A DNA stretch of 64,000 nt from Anaerolineae bacterium (GTDB lineage Bacteria > Chloroflexota > Anaerolineae > Anaerolineales > UBA4823): NCBI GenBank assembly GCA_003327455.1, contig QOQU01000003.1, forward strand, positions 1 through 64,000, read 5' to 3'. The position numbers and the translations under genes were made by a program. This document shows, one piece after another, positions 9,560 to 18,970 of this stretch. Under the pieces are notes generated by a model. That model had not been told where the DNA came from, did no database searches, and saw only the letters and a program-made list of their open reading frames with translations. The stretch's first letter is position 1, and each line of letters begins with the position of its first letter.

Positions 9560-10894
9560 ATGAAACGATCGGCTTGGCGATATATATGGTCGGCACAGGA
9601 CATTCGGCGAAAGCTGCTGTTCACCCTGTTGATTCTGGGCATCTTTCGTCTGGTTGCCCATGTGCCGGTGCCAGGCGTGAACCGCGAAGCGATTGCATCC
9701 ATCATGGCTGGCGGAACTGCCGGAGGTACCCTGGTCAGCCTCCTGGATTTGCTCTCTGGCGGAACGGTCTCGCAGTTTTCTGTGATGGCGATGGGGGTTT
9801 ATCCGTATATTACTGCACAGATTATTCTACAGCTTCTGGTGCCGATTATCCCGTCGCTCCAGAAAAAGATGACCGAAGACCCGCGCCAGGGGCAAAAATG
9901 GATGGAAAAATGGACCTACCTGTTAGCCGTCCCGATGGCTGCATTGCAGGCGATCGGACAAATTAACCTCTTCTCCAGTTTTGCCGGCACGCAGATCTTG
10001 CGCAACTTTGGTTTTCGAGGGGACGCGTTATTGCCCTCCCTGGCGATCATTATCAGCATGACCGCCGGTACGATGTTTGCCATCTGGTTGGGCGAATTAA
10101 TCTCCGAATATGGTATCCGCAATCAAGGTTTGTCATTGATCATCTTTTCGGGTATCGTCTCACAAATTCCTCAGAGTTTTATTCGCTTGATGGCAGATGA
10201 GGAACGACGCTGGTTTAATCTGTTCTTTATTGTGGTGATAACCAGTTTGATTGTGTTTGCCATTGTGGTTGTCCAGCAGGGACGCCGCAATATCCCGGTG
10301 ATGTATCCCGGCCGGCGGGTTGGCAACCGGATGTCCATGCCGGTCAAAGGGACTTTACCCTTGATGATTAACATGGCAGGAATGATCCCCTTGATCTTTG
10401 CCCAATCGTTGCTGACATTTCCGGCGATCATTGCCAGCTTTTTTGCCACCTCGCAAGTGGAGTGGTTGGCAAACCTTTCTCGCAGTATTCAACGGAACTT
10501 TGGCGGTGAAACATCCCTGTACTACATCATGTACTTTATCATGGTGGTTGCCTTTACTTTCTTTTATACCGATGTGCTTTTTTCACAACAGAACTATGGC
10601 GAGAATCTGAAGAAAGTTGGGGCGCAAATCCCAGGCGTCAGCCGCGGCGCGCCCACACAGAAATACTTGATGAAAGTCTTACGCCGTATCACCTTGCCAG
10701 GGGCACTGTTTCTGGGGATCGTCGCCATCCTCCCCTATCTGATTAGCTTAATCTTTGGGTTTGGCACACAAAACCCGCTGCTGGTCTCTTCAGCAGGTTT
10801 GTTGATTGTGGTCGGTGTGGTACGGGATTTGTTCTTTAACATTGAGGCAGAATTAAAGCTGCACGGTTACCAGGACACGCTGCTTGTTCGCTAG
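9560..10894 (+). CDS. secY: Protein translocase channel subunit SecY
   Basis: 444 aa, ten expected membrane segments. Signature pieces include the N-terminal DIRRKLLFTLLILGIFRLVA, MGVYPYITAQIILQLL (around residues 75-90, SecY motif 1) and the cytoplasmic loop VQQGRRNIPVMYPGR. SecY forms the protein-conducting pore in the cytoplasmic membrane with SecE and SecG. It lies in the classical place after rplO. Confidence 0.98.
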   Translation: MKRSAWRYIWSAQDIRRKLLFTLLILGIFRLVAHVPVPGVNREAIASIMAGGTAGGTLVSLLDLLSGGTVSQFSVMAMGVYPYITAQIILQLLVPIIPSLQKKMTEDPRQGQKWMEKWTYLLAVPMAALQAIGQINLFSSFAGTQILRNFGFRGDALLPSLAIIISMTAGTMFAIWLGELISEYGIRNQGLSLIIFSGIVSQIPQSFIRLMADEERRWFNLFFIVVITSLIVFAIVVVQQGRRNIPVMYPGRRVGNRMSMPVKGTLPLMINMAGMIPLIFAQSLLTFPAIIASFFATSQVEWLANLSRSIQRNFGGETSLYYIMYFIMVVAFTFFYTDVLFSQQNYGENLKKVGAQIPGVSRGAPTQKYLMKVLRRITLPGALFLGIVAILPYLISLIFGFGTQNPLLVSSAGLLIVVGVVRDLFFNIEAELKLHGYQDTLLVR

Positions 10895-10901
10895 ATAGGG
10901 G

Positions 10902-11564
10902 ATGGGAATGGTTCATTTTATCGTCTTACTGGGGCCGCCGGGCGCGGGAAAAGGGACACAGGCGAAAGCCATCTGCGAAGCATTGGGTATTCCGCATGTC
11001 TCTTCTGGAGACATATTTCGTGAGCATCTGAGCAAACAAACCGAATTGGGAAAACTGGCAGATGGTTACATCAAGTGCGGGCAACTGGTACCAGATGATG
11101 TAACTATCCGCATGATTGGGGATCGCCTGAAAGAACCCGATTGCGCCAATGGGGCGTTGTTGGACGGCTTTCCACGCACCATCCCCCAGGCTCGGGCGCT
11201 GGATGACCTGCTGGCGAAGATGGATGCAAAGGTCAATCCGGCCATCTCGCTGGAAGTACCGGCTGAGGTACTGGTGGAACGATTGAGCGGACGCTGGACC
11301 TGTCCGACCTGTGGGCGAGTTTATCACGAGAAGCACAACCCACCTCGCCAAACGGGCATTTGCGATGTGGATGGTACGCCTTTGATTCAGCGTCCGGATG
11401 ACCAGGCTGAGACGGTGCGTCAACGGATTGAGGTATATCGTGCTCAAACTGAGCCACTGATTGACTATTACCGCCACAAGGAAGTTTTAGTGCAGGTGGA
11501 TGGCACAAAGTCCATTGATGCGGTCAGGCAGGAAATCTTAGCTGTTCTGGCAGGAGTGCAATGA
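10902..11564 (+). CDS. adk: Adenylate kinase
   Basis: 220 aa. P-loop GPPGAGKGTQAKAI near residue 10, NMP-binding DGFPRTIPQA, and a long LID domain with CPTC then a later CDVD, a Cys3-Asp type zinc site. It converts ATP plus AMP to two ADP in the cytoplasm. ATG 10908 is an alternative start two codons downstream and has better spacing to AGGGG at 10896-10900. It overlaps map by 4 bases. Confidence 0.97.
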   Translation: MGMVHFIVLLGPPGAGKGTQAKAICEALGIPHVSSGDIFREHLSKQTELGKLADGYIKCGQLVPDDVTIRMIGDRLKEPDCANGALLDGFPRTIPQARALDDLLAKMDAKVNPAISLEVPAEVLVERLSGRWTCPTCGRVYHEKHNPPRQTGICDVDGTPLIQRPDDQAETVRQRIEVYRAQTEPLIDYYRHKEVLVQVDGTKSIDAVRQEILAVLAGVQ

Positions 11565-12331
11565 ACTGGGCGCGAGCCATTATCCTGAAAAGCCCTGCTG
11601 AAATAGAAATCATGCGTCAGGCTGGTCGCATCAATGCTTTGGCTTTACAAGCCGTGCGCGAAGCAATCCGTCCGGGTGTGACCACGGCTGAGTTGGATGA
11701 AATTGCTCACGAGGTGATTCGGCAACACGGTGGCAAACCGGCGTTCATCGGCGTTCTAGGCGCCTATCCCTATCCTGCCACCCTGACGGTGAGCGTCAAC
11801 GATGAACTGGTTCATGGCATCCCGGGGAAGCGCCGCTTGCAGGAAGGGGATGTGGTTTCGGTGGATTGCGGAACAATTTTTGAAGGCTTTGTGGGCGACT
11901 CGGCTTTCACTGTCGGTGTCGGTGAGATTTCGCCCCTGGCAAAGAAGTTGATCGAGGTAACATATCGGGCTTTGGAAATCGGGATTGAGCAACTCCGACC
12001 TGGCAAGCGTGTCGGTGACGTAGGGGCTGCCATTCAGGAGTATGTGGAAGGGGAAGGATTTTTCCTGACCAGAGAATATACCGGACATGGGGTTGGCCGC
12101 TCGATGTGGGAAGGACCTCAGGTGCCGAATTATGGGATAAAAGGGCGCGGTCTCCCCTTACGGGCAGGAATGGTGATTGCCCTCGAGCCGATGGTATTGG
12201 TCGGAACTGAAAAAACCAAAGTGCTTGCCGATCAATGGACAGTGGCTTCGGCGGATGGCAGTTTGACTGCCCATGTTGAACATACAGTTGCAATCACAGA
12301 AGACGGACCGCAGATTTTGACGGTGCCGTGA
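11561..12331 (+). CDS. map: Methionine aminopeptidase, type I
   Basis: 256 aa. Pita-bread fold metallopeptidase that removes the initiator methionine. Seen motifs: KSPAEIEIMRQAGRINA, SVNDELVHGIPG, the metal ligands in SVDCGTIFEGFVGDSA, the catalytic histidine in YTGHGVGRSMWEGP, and ALEPM and HVEHTVAIT near the C-terminus. It is coupled to adk by ATGA. Confidence 0.97.
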   Translation: MNWARAIILKSPAEIEIMRQAGRINALALQAVREAIRPGVTTAELDEIAHEVIRQHGGKPAFIGVLGAYPYPATLTVSVNDELVHGIPGKRRLQEGDVVSVDCGTIFEGFVGDSAFTVGVGEISPLAKKLIEVTYRALEIGIEQLRPGKRVGDVGAAIQEYVEGEGFFLTREYTGHGVGRSMWEGPQVPNYGIKGRGLPLRAGMVIALEPMVLVGTEKTKVLADQWTVASADGSLTAHVEHTVAITEDGPQILTVP

Positions 12332-12334
12332 ATC

Positions 12335-12363
12335 TAGACGAAGGAGCTATCTTAGGATATAAT
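12335..12363 (+). promoter_or_regulatory. Internal sigma-70-like promoter before rpmJ
   Basis: A perfect TATAAT (12358-12363) lies 17 bases after TAGACG (12335-12340, 4 of 6 matches to TTGACA). It starts just after the map stop. It could give separate transcription of rpmJ-rpsM-rpsK-rpsD-rpoA-rplQ. No experimental support; the judgement rests on consensus and spacing. Confidence 0.6.
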
Positions 12364-12419
12364 GGCAGTTTCGGATGGCGTTCCAGGTTCGGACGCGAGG
12401 TAACTCAAGGAGATAAACT

Positions 12420-12533
12420 ATGAAAGTGTCATCATCGATTAAAAAACGCTGTGCAAAGTGCAAGATTGTCAAACGAAAAGGCATCTTGTATGTGATTTGT
12501 CAAAATCCAAAGCATAAACAAAGACAGGGATAG
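12420..12533 (+). CDS. rpmJ: 50S ribosomal protein L36
   Basis: 37 aa, found by eye because it is short. It reads [20 protein letters not shown] and ends NPKHKQRQG. The zinc ribbon is intact (Cys11, Cys14, Cys27, His32), so this is the C+ form. AAGGAG precedes the ATG by 7 bases. infA, which normally sits just ahead, is missing. Confidence 0.95.
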   Translation: MKVSSSIKKRCAKCKIVKRKGILYVICQNPKHKQRQG

Positions 12534-12539
12534 TGAAAC

Positions 12540-12929
12540 ATGGCTCGTATCGAAGGTGTTGATTTACCCCGCAATAAACGCGTCGAGATCGGCTTGACCT
12601 ACATCTACGGTATTGGCAAACCGAGAGCACAACAAATTTTGCGCGCCACGAATATCAATCCAGATACCCGCGTAAAGGATTTGACCGATGCGGAAATTGC
12701 ACTATTACGCGATTATATTGCCCAAAATTATAAAGTGGAGGGCGATCTACGGCGTGAAGTGCAAATGAACATTAAACGGTTGATCGAGATCGGTTGCTAT
12801 CGCGGTTTACGTCATCGCCGCAATCTACCGGTGCGCGGTCAACGAACCCGTACGAATGCCCGCACGCGAAAAGGCCCGCGCAAGACGGTTGCCGGACGTG
12901 GCCGCCGCCGTGGAGCGAAGAAGAAATAA
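12540..12929 (+). CDS. rpsM: 30S ribosomal protein S13
   Basis: 129 aa. [20 protein letters not shown], the helix-two-turn-helix [14 protein letters not shown], and the C-terminal [20 protein letters not shown] extension that reaches the P-site tRNA. Follows rpmJ by 6 bases. Confidence 0.97.
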   Translation: MARIEGVDLPRNKRVEIGLTYIYGIGKPRAQQILRATNINPDTRVKDLTDAEIALLRDYIAQNYKVEGDLRREVQMNIKRLIEIGCYRGLRHRRNLPVRGQRTRTNARTRKGPRKTVAGRGRRRGAKKK

Positions 12930-12944
12930 TCCTTCTGTTGGGTT

Positions 12945-12991
12945 GCTTTGCCGGTTGGGTTCCTTCCACCCTGCGGCTGAACCGGCGAAGC
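12945..12991 (+). promoter_or_regulatory. Stem-loop between rpsM and rpsK
   Basis: GCTTTGCCGGTT (12945-12956) pairs with AACCGGCGAAGC (12980-12991): 12 pairs, one of them G-U, around a 23-nt loop. It fills the 111-bp gap ahead of rpsK. No T-tract follows, so it is not a standard terminator. A ribosomal-protein binding site or processing signal is possible. Confidence 0.45.
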
Positions 12992-13040
12992 GACTCGGCG
13001 AAGGTAGAGTTCAATGCGTTAATGTACGAAGAGAGGTGTT

Positions 13041-13442
13041 ATGGCTCAAACAGTACGCAGTACTCGCCGTAAGGGCGTAAAGAAAATCAAACGCACGTTA
13101 TCTGTCGGGCAAGTTCATATCCTGGCGACATTTAACAACACAATCGTCACGATAACGGATTTGAACGGAAATACAGTTGCCTGGGGGAGCGCGGGATCGG
13201 CAGGCTTTAAGGGCTCTCGGAAGAGCACCCCCTTTGCTGCCCGTCTGGCTACCGAACAGGCGCTGAAAGCGGCTCAGGCTATGGGCTTGCAAGAGGTTCA
13301 TCTGATCGTCAAGGGCCCGGGTCCAGGCCGAGAATCGGCGATTCGAGCTGTTCAGGCTCTGGGTTTGAAAATCCTTTCGATCTCGGATGTGACCCCCGTG
13401 CCTCATAACGGTTGTCGCCCGCCAAAGAAACGGCGTGTGTAA
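13041..13442 (+). CDS. rpsK: 30S ribosomal protein S11
   Basis: 133 aa. [20 protein letters not shown], the [16 protein letters not shown] motif and the C-terminal [15 protein letters not shown] are the S11 signature. S11 lies on the platform near the mRNA exit. The start follows AGAGAGGTGTT. Confidence 0.97.
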   Translation: MAQTVRSTRRKGVKKIKRTLSVGQVHILATFNNTIVTITDLNGNTVAWGSAGSAGFKGSRKSTPFAARLATEQALKAAQAMGLQEVHLIVKGPGPGRESAIRAVQALGLKILSISDVTPVPHNGCRPPKKRRV

Positions 13443-13481
13443 GATTGTCAGACTTTTTGGAAGGAAAAGGTTCAAGTCGAT

Positions 13482-14120
13482 ATGGCAAAATATCGTGATG
13501 CAGTTTGTAAATTGTGCCGCCGGGAAGGCGAAAAATTGTTTCTGAAGGGTGAACGCTGCATGACCCCAAAGTGCGCTTTTGAACGCCGGGGTTATGCGCC
13601 GGGTCAACATGGCAAAAGTTCCCAGTTCAAGCGCAAGCGTGAGTCGGATTACAATCGCCAGTTGCGGGCAAAGCAGAAAGCGCGGCGCATCTACGGCATT
13701 TTTGAACGTCAATTTCGCCGTTATTACGAGGAAGCTCTTCAGCGGCGGGGTTTGACCGGTTTCAATCTCTTGCAAATCCTGGAGACGCGCCTGGATAATA
13801 TTATCTATCGCCTGGGGTTTGCAGATAGCCGCGCGCAAGCGCGTTTGCTGGTTACCCATGGACATTTTACCGTCAATGGTCGTCGAGTAGATGTCCCCTC
13901 CATGATCTTGAGCCCTGGCGATAAAATTCAGGTGCGCGAAGGCTCACGCTCACGCACGTATTTCAAGGATTTACCTGCCGTTGCCGAAACCCGCACCGTT
14001 CTGCCATGGTTAGAGCGTGACCTCAAGAACTTGAGTGGAACTGTCCTGCGCTTGCCAGAACGTTCGGAAATCGATGGCAATCTTCACGAACAACTCATCG
14101 TTGAATACTACTCGCGATAG
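13482..14120 (+). CDS. rpsD: 30S ribosomal protein S4, zinc type
   Basis: 212 aa. The N-terminus carries four cysteines at 9, 12, 26 and 31 (CKLC ... CMTPKC), the zinc-binding form of S4. [11 protein letters not shown] and the S4 RNA-binding domain ([34 protein letters not shown]) follow. S4 starts 30S assembly and in E. coli represses the alpha operon. Confidence 0.97.
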   Translation: MAKYRDAVCKLCRREGEKLFLKGERCMTPKCAFERRGYAPGQHGKSSQFKRKRESDYNRQLRAKQKARRIYGIFERQFRRYYEEALQRRGLTGFNLLQILETRLDNIIYRLGFADSRAQARLLVTHGHFTVNGRRVDVPSMILSPGDKIQVREGSRSRTYFKDLPAVAETRTVLPWLERDLKNLSGTVLRLPERSEIDGNLHEQLIVEYYSR

Positions 14121-14205
14121 AAAGCTATCCATGGAGAACAAAAGTGTTGGCAATGTTCGTGGAAAACCGGTGCGTATCCTTTTGGGACTGGAGATGAGGT
14201 GAAGC

Positions 14206-15177
14206 GTGATTGGCTATATGAGTTTAGTAACGCCAAAAATCGAGCGTGATGCAGAAGCGCGTAATTATGGGAGATTTGTCATTAGCCCGCTTGAGCGCGG
14301 TTACGGAATTACGATTGGAAATTCGTTGCGCCGGGTGTTGTTATCTTCCCTTGAAGGCGCAGCGGTGACCTCAATCCGTATTTCTGACATCCACCACGAA
14401 TTCAGTGATATTCCAGGTGTGCGCGAGGATGTTATCCGCATCATGCTGAATATCAAACAACTGCGCATGCGGATGCATGATGTTGATACCGCTCGCCTGC
14501 ATCTGGAAGTACGTGGCGCTGGGGCAGTGACTGCCGCGGATATTATTACGCCGCCCGAAATCGAGATCGTCAATCCAGATTTATATTTATTTACCGTGGA
14601 TGATAGCAAGACCGATCTGGATATCGAGATGACCGTTGAGCGTGGGCGTGGCTACTCACCAGCTGATGATCGGATTGGGAAACTGCCCATTGGGGAACTG
14701 CCGGTGGATGCCATCTTTAGTCCGGTGCGACGGGTTAACTGGACGGTGGGCAGCGCGCGGGTCGGACAAAGCACCAATTACGATAGCCTGAAGCTCGAAA
14801 TCTGGACGGATGGGACACTCAGCCCGGAGAAAGCCCTCAGCTCCGCTGCCAAACTCCTGATCGAGCAATTCCGCCATCTGGCAGGGGTGAGTGAGGAATC
14901 CTTAGCCCTGCGGGAGGCTGAATATGCCGAAGGAGGACGGCTGACCAGCGAAATGATCGAGACACCCATAGAGAATCTGGATTTGTCGGTGCGGGTATTT
15001 AATTCCCTCAAACGCACCGGTATTACTACTGTGGGTGAGGTGTTGGAGTTGCTGGAAAAGGGTGAAGAGGCGATGATGTCCATCCGTAATTTTGGTGAGA
15101 AAAGCCTGGAAGAACTGCGCCAGAAGATGCGCGAAAAAGGCTATCTCAAAGACGAAGAAGAAATTACAGCGGAGTAA
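14206..15177 (+). CDS. rpoA: RNA polymerase alpha subunit
   Basis: 323 aa. N-terminal dimerisation domain (YGRFVISPLERGYGITIGNS, LRRVLLSSLEGAAVTS) and C-terminal domain (ENLDLSVRVFNSLKRTGITT, then RNFGEKSLEEL) that contacts UP elements and activators. I keep GTG 14206, close behind GAGGTGA; ATG 14218 (MSLVTPK) is also possible but lies 15 bases from that site. Confidence 0.96.
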   Translation: MIGYMSLVTPKIERDAEARNYGRFVISPLERGYGITIGNSLRRVLLSSLEGAAVTSIRISDIHHEFSDIPGVREDVIRIMLNIKQLRMRMHDVDTARLHLEVRGAGAVTAADIITPPEIEIVNPDLYLFTVDDSKTDLDIEMTVERGRGYSPADDRIGKLPIGELPVDAIFSPVRRVNWTVGSARVGQSTNYDSLKLEIWTDGTLSPEKALSSAAKLLIEQFRHLAGVSEESLALREAEYAEGGRLTSEMIETPIENLDLSVRVFNSLKRTGITTVGEVLELLEKGEEAMMSIRNFGEKSLEELRQKMREKGYLKDEEEITAE

Positions 15178-15182
15178 GTGCT

Positions 15183-15560
15183 ATGCGACATAAAGTTGCC
15201 GGAGTAAAACTTGGACGCAGTAAAGATCATCGAAAGGCTTTGCGGCGCAACCTGATTAAAGAACTATTCGATCACGGTCGCATTCAGACAACCCGGGCGA
15301 AAGCCGATGCTGTACGCGGGCAGGCAGAACGTTTGATCACCCTTGCCAGGCGTGGCCTTCAGGCATCGGAAATCCAGCAAGTCCATGCCCGTCGCCTGGC
15401 TGCTGCCCGCCTTGGAGATGCAGCTTCGGTTCGGAAACTTTTTGATGACATTGCGCCGCGCTTTGAAAATCGCCCGGGCGGTTATACCCGTGTAGTCAAA
15501 TTGGGACCTCGCATGGGTGATGCGGCCGAAATGGTAATTTTAGAACTGGTTGAGGAGTAA
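15183..15560 (+). CDS. rplQ: 50S ribosomal protein L17
   Basis: 125 aa. MRHKVAGVKLGRSKDHRKAL, LIKELFDHGRIQTTRAKADA and the ending VVKLGPRMGDAAEMVILELV identify L17. Follows rpoA by 5 bases. Confidence 0.97.
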   Translation: MRHKVAGVKLGRSKDHRKALRRNLIKELFDHGRIQTTRAKADAVRGQAERLITLARRGLQASEIQQVHARRLAAARLGDAASVRKLFDDIAPRFENRPGGYTRVVKLGPRMGDAAEMVILELVEE

Positions 15561-15627
15561 TCAGGAACGGGCTGGAAGGGTTAAGGGCGAATCGATTTTC
15601 GATTGCCGTTTCCCTGAACCAGTGGAT

Positions 15628-16398
15628 ATGGCACGTTACCAAGTGATCCTTGCCTATGATGGCAGCCGCTTTGCCGGCTTCCAGCGTCAAAGGCGCACTT
15701 ACCCATCGCCAACCGTTCAGGATTTGTTCGAAGAAGCTTTGCGCAAGCTGGGTTGGCGGGGCGAGAAAGTGCTCTATGCCGGGCGCACCGACCGAGGGGT
15801 GCACGCTTTGGGACAGGTGGTGGCTTTTGACCTGGAATGGCGTCATGCAGCCGAGGCTTTGCAAGCTGCGTTGAATGCCTGCCTGCCTGACGATATCGCC
15901 GTTCAAAAGGTGAGCGAGTGCGCCTCCACCTTCCATCCGCGCTACCAGGCACTGGGACGACGCTACCGCTATCGTTTGTTTTGTGCCGAAACTCGTCAGC
16001 CATTGTTGGAACGATATGCCTGGCGGGTCTGGCCGGCGGTCGAGATCGAGCCCATGCAAAGCGCAGCCCGGTTGATCATTGGGCAGCATGACTTTGGAGC
16101 GTTTGGTTCACCGTTGTCTGGGCGAGGCAGCACCCAACGAGAGGTGCAATTTGCCAACTGGAAAGCCTGGCAGGAGGACTGCGTGGGTAGCGCTTGGCAA
16201 TTTGATGTTCAAGCCAATGCCTTTTTATATCACATGGTGCGGCGGCTGGTGGCGGCAATGGTTGCTATTGGGCAAAAGCGCCTGACCCTGGAGCAGTTTC
16301 AACGCGCTTTGCAAGGTATGGACGCTTTGCCAAAGGTGGAGTTGGCTCCACCGCAAGGATTAACTTTGATGGAAGTACTGTACGGACAGTCCAGTTGA
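15628..16398 (+). CDS. truA: tRNA pseudouridine(38-40) synthase
   Basis: 256 aa from ATG 15628, where homology begins ([19 protein letters not shown]). The catalytic aspartate lies in [15 protein letters not shown] (Asp52 by this start). [15 protein letters not shown] and a C-terminal [13 protein letters not shown] are typical. TruA modifies U38-40 in tRNA anticodon arms. The stretch from 15550 is in frame but not conserved in appearance. The ribosome-binding site is weak. Confidence 0.94.
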   Translation: MARYQVILAYDGSRFAGFQRQRRTYPSPTVQDLFEEALRKLGWRGEKVLYAGRTDRGVHALGQVVAFDLEWRHAAEALQAALNACLPDDIAVQKVSECASTFHPRYQALGRRYRYRLFCAETRQPLLERYAWRVWPAVEIEPMQSAARLIIGQHDFGAFGSPLSGRGSTQREVQFANWKAWQEDCVGSAWQFDVQANAFLYHMVRRLVAAMVAIGQKRLTLEQFQRALQGMDALPKVELAPPQGLTLMEVLYGQSS

Positions 16399-16429
16399 CG
16401 ATAGTTGTTATACATTGGAGAGAGAACCT

Positions 16430-16867
16430 GTGGAAAAGACATATTATCCAAAAGCACAAGAGATCACGCAAGAGTGGATATTGGTGGATGCCAATGACCA
16501 GAATTTGGGCCGCCTGGCCACACAGATTGCCCGCCTGTTATTGGGCAAACATAAACCCAACTATACGCCGGGTGTAGAAATGGGTGACTGCGTTGTGGTG
16601 GTAAACGCCGAGCGGATTCGGGTGACCGGCAAGAAGATGACCGAAAAAATATATTATCGCCATTCGAACTATCCAAGTGGATTGAAAGCCATTAACCTGC
16701 GGGATCTGCTTGCCAAACATCCCGAAAGAGTCATCCGTTTTGCGGTGTGGGGAATGTTACCTCATAATCGCCTGGGCCGCCGCCTGATCAAGAACCTGAA
16801 AGTGTATGCTGGACCTGATCATCCTCATCAAGCCCAGAAACCCAAACCGCTGGCGAAAGGAGCATAA
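16430..16867 (+). CDS. rplM: 50S ribosomal protein L13
   Basis: 145 aa with GTG start at 16430, GGAGAGAG upstream. [40 protein letters not shown], and [20 protein letters not shown] then AGPDHPH are diagnostic. An upstream TTG (16415) would include the ribosome-binding site in the protein and is less likely. Confidence 0.96.
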   Translation: MEKTYYPKAQEITQEWILVDANDQNLGRLATQIARLLLGKHKPNYTPGVEMGDCVVVVNAERIRVTGKKMTEKIYYRHSNYPSGLKAINLRDLLAKHPERVIRFAVWGMLPHNRLGRRLIKNLKVYAGPDHPHQAQKPKPLAKGA

Positions 16868-16870
16868 AGA

Positions 16871-17266
16871 ATGAGTGAACAGTATTTTGAAGGGATTGGT
16901 CGCCGCAAAGAAGCTACTGCGCGGGTGCGCTTGATGCGCGGCAGTGGGCGTTTTATTGTCAATGATAAACCTATCGAACAATATTTCACCCGTTTGGGCG
17001 ACGTTGATGCAATTTTAGCTCCTTTTAAGGTGACCGGGGAAAATCCCTCTGCCCTGGATGTTACCGTGAAGGTCGAAGGCGGCGGGGTGACCGGCCAGAC
17101 AGGCGCGGTGCAACTGGGATTGGCGCGGGCTCTATTGTTAATGAATCCCGACTATCGCAAAATCCTGCGTGAGGGTGGCTTGCTAACCCGAGATGCGCGT
17201 GTCAAAGAGCGCAAGAAACCAGGCTTGAAGCGCGCTCGCAAAGCCCCTACTTACACCAAACGTTAA
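16871..17266 (+). CDS. rpsI: 30S ribosomal protein S9
   Basis: 131 aa. GIGRRKEATARVRLMRGSGR, GGGVTGQTGAVQLGLARAL and the tail ERKKPGLKRARKAPTYTKR are the S9 signature; the C-terminal arm contacts P-site tRNA. It is the last gene of the ribosomal run. Confidence 0.97.
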   Translation: MSEQYFEGIGRRKEATARVRLMRGSGRFIVNDKPIEQYFTRLGDVDAILAPFKVTGENPSALDVTVKVEGGGVTGQTGAVQLGLARALLLMNPDYRKILREGGLLTRDARVKERKKPGLKRARKAPTYTKR

Positions 17267-17272
17267 AACTAT

Positions 17273-17492
17273 CTCCCCTCTCCCTTTGGGAGAGGGGCTG
17301 GGGGTGAGGGTTTTCTCCCCTCGCCCAATTGTTTTATCCCTCACCCTCCCCCTAAGGGGGAGGGAATCCATCTCCCCTCTCCCCTTGGGAGAGGGGTTGG
17401 GGGTGAGGGCAGTCCCCCTCGCCCTGTGGGAGAGGGGTTGGGGGTGAGGGCAGTCTACCCTCGCCCCCCCGGGAGAGGGGCCGGGGGTGAGG
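17273..17492 (+). repeat. Cluster of GC-rich palindromic intergenic repeats
   Basis: Four or five imperfect copies of a unit built as CTCCCCTCTCCC-TT-GGGAGAGGGG followed by TGGGGGTGAGGG, plus one copy in partly inverted layout near 17320-17365. Each unit can fold on itself. Such REP-like elements are scattered through many bacterial genomes. Here they sit between the convergent ends of rpsI and the minus-strand kinase, where they could help stop transcription from both sides. Confidence 0.8.
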
Positions 17493-17522
17493 GCATTCCC
17501 AACGAGCATAGGGGGGAAATTG

Positions 17523-18587
17523 CTACATGCGCAGTGGGTTTTGATCCAGCCAGACGGCTGCATTCAAGCCATGCCAGAGATACATCCCATATTCCTGCGC
17601 ATCCACTTCTTTGCTCAGGATATCCACGATTGTCCAGTTCAGGACATAGAGATTGGCTGCTTCTATGAACGGCCAGAGCAGGTTTAATTCGCTCTGGGTG
17701 AGCGCAAACCCCTCGGTTGTCCCGCCAAAGCTTTGCTGATAGGCAGAGAGAAAAGTCTCCACTTCTTCGAGACGCAAGCGCCCATCGCTTTGGCCTTCCC
17801 ATTCAGTTGAGAAATAGAACAAAGCCAGAGCGACATCTAAGGCGCGCCAGTCTTCCTTAGACCAGTCGAAGTCGAACAACCCCACCACGTTTTCCCCTTC
17901 GAACTTTAAATTGCCGGGGTGATAGTCGTGGTGGACAATCAGGCGGGGGAGATGTTGCATTTGGGAATCGGCGAACAGGCGTTGAAGTTGCTCGAATTTG
18001 GCCCTCAGGAACGGGGCATAATCCTGGAGGGGATTGTGCAGTTCCGCCGGCAGTGGTTTTTCCAGGCAGGCGTTGAGATTTGCCTGGAAGACGGGGATTA
18101 AGCCCCGGATGTCGGGTTCGGCGCGTCTGCCGGCCGGCTGGAAGTTCCACACCGCCTGGTGATAGCGGGCCAGAAGAAGGGCAGCGTTGCGCAGTTCGGT
18201 GTCGCTACAGTGAGGATTGATCCAGGTGTAGCGATCCTCACCACCCAGATATTCGAAAATGGCAAAAAAAGTTGGTGCTTGATTCGTCCCTTCACAAGGT
18301 TCTATCAGGTAAGTCTTTCCCTCACGGGTGAGGTAGAGTCTGGCGACCGGCAGGGTGTGGTTGTGGGCAAGATGCTGAATGAGGGAATGCTCGAAGAGGA
18401 GTTCTTCTTCGCAAATGCTGGCTTTGTAGCGGCGTAAGAAATGCCAGGTGGGTTTGCCGTCCATCAGCGTTTGGATGGCAAAGCTGGTGTTGCAGTAGCC
18501 GCGCAGGTTTTGTTCACAGCACAGCAACTTACCTAAGTTATAGTGGCTCAGGACGTGTTCGATGGAAATATAGGGAATTTCACTCAT
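17523..18587 (-). CDS. APH/homoserine kinase II-like phosphotransferase
   Basis: 354 aa from the ATG complementing 18585-18587 (MSEIPYISIEHVLSHYNLG). It has the aminoglycoside phosphotransferase fold: a catalytic loop HHDYHPGNLKF near two thirds of the length and a metal-binding DFDWSKEDWRALDVALALF. This family covers homoserine kinase type II, RdoA-like kinases and choline/aminoglycoside kinases; the substrate cannot be told from sequence. A longer ORF to 18677 exists but its extra 30 residues look non-coding. It is the only clear minus-strand gene in the window. Confidence 0.8.
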   Translation of the reverse strand: MSEIPYISIEHVLSHYNLGKLLCCEQNLRGYCNTSFAIQTLMDGKPTWHFLRRYKASICEEELLFEHSLIQHLAHNHTLPVARLYLTREGKTYLIEPCEGTNQAPTFFAIFEYLGGEDRYTWINPHCSDTELRNAALLLARYHQAVWNFQPAGRRAEPDIRGLIPVFQANLNACLEKPLPAELHNPLQDYAPFLRAKFEQLQRLFADSQMQHLPRLIVHHDYHPGNLKFEGENVVGLFDFDWSKEDWRALDVALALFYFSTEWEGQSDGRLRLEEVETFLSAYQQSFGGTTEGFALTQSELNLLWPFIEAANLYVLNWTIVDILSKEVDAQEYGMYLWHGLNAAVWLDQNPLRM

Positions 18588-18970
18588 GGAGGTTCCGTGG
18601 TTTTCATGTAAAATCAAAGCAAATAAGCCCTGGAAGACTTGCCGGGCTCGCCTTGCTCCGGGCTTAAAGTTTAACATAAAATATCTTTACCGGGCTGGTT
18701 TTTGTTCAAACAGAGAGGAGGAGATGCAGAAAAAATTCGCACACTATGGAGAAAAGGTTCACTTGCCGGCTTGCTGAGCAAAGGGGGCTGATCGGTGTTG
18801 TTTTGTTGTTGCCAGGGTGGCTTTGGAGCAGGAAATTGCTTACAGATCTGCAAGGGTGCAGGGATGTTGCAGGTTTTGCAACCAGGTCTCTGTATAATGC
18901 AGCATAGGTTTCGTAATGGGATTGGCGTTCCGACAGAAGCAGGGTTTGGTTCTATCGACACGAGGGAGAG
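18588..18970. promoter_or_regulatory. Divergent intergenic region with a TATAAT before the cas operon
   Basis: Non-coding gap between the minus-strand kinase and the WYL gene. A perfect TATAAT at 18893-18898 lies about 70 bases before the WYL start and is the best candidate promoter for the CRISPR-Cas operon. The -35 is weak (TTGCAG at 18867-18872 would need a 20-base spacer). Weak -35 elements fit a promoter that needs an activator or is mostly silent. I see no convincing ORF. Confidence 0.4.

Noticed and set aside
12332-12419. Hidden or frameshifted infA
   Set aside because: The interval is too short for IF-1 and no IF-1 motif is present in any frame.
17183-17802. Proline- and glycine-rich frames over the palindromic repeats
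   Set aside because: They are generated by the repeats (peptides such as LTPSPSPKGRGE) and run against rpsI or the kinase gene.
18588-18677. 30-residue N-terminal extension of the minus-strand kinase
   Set aside because: The extension does not look like kinase N-terminal sequence; the family-like part begins at MSEIPYIS.
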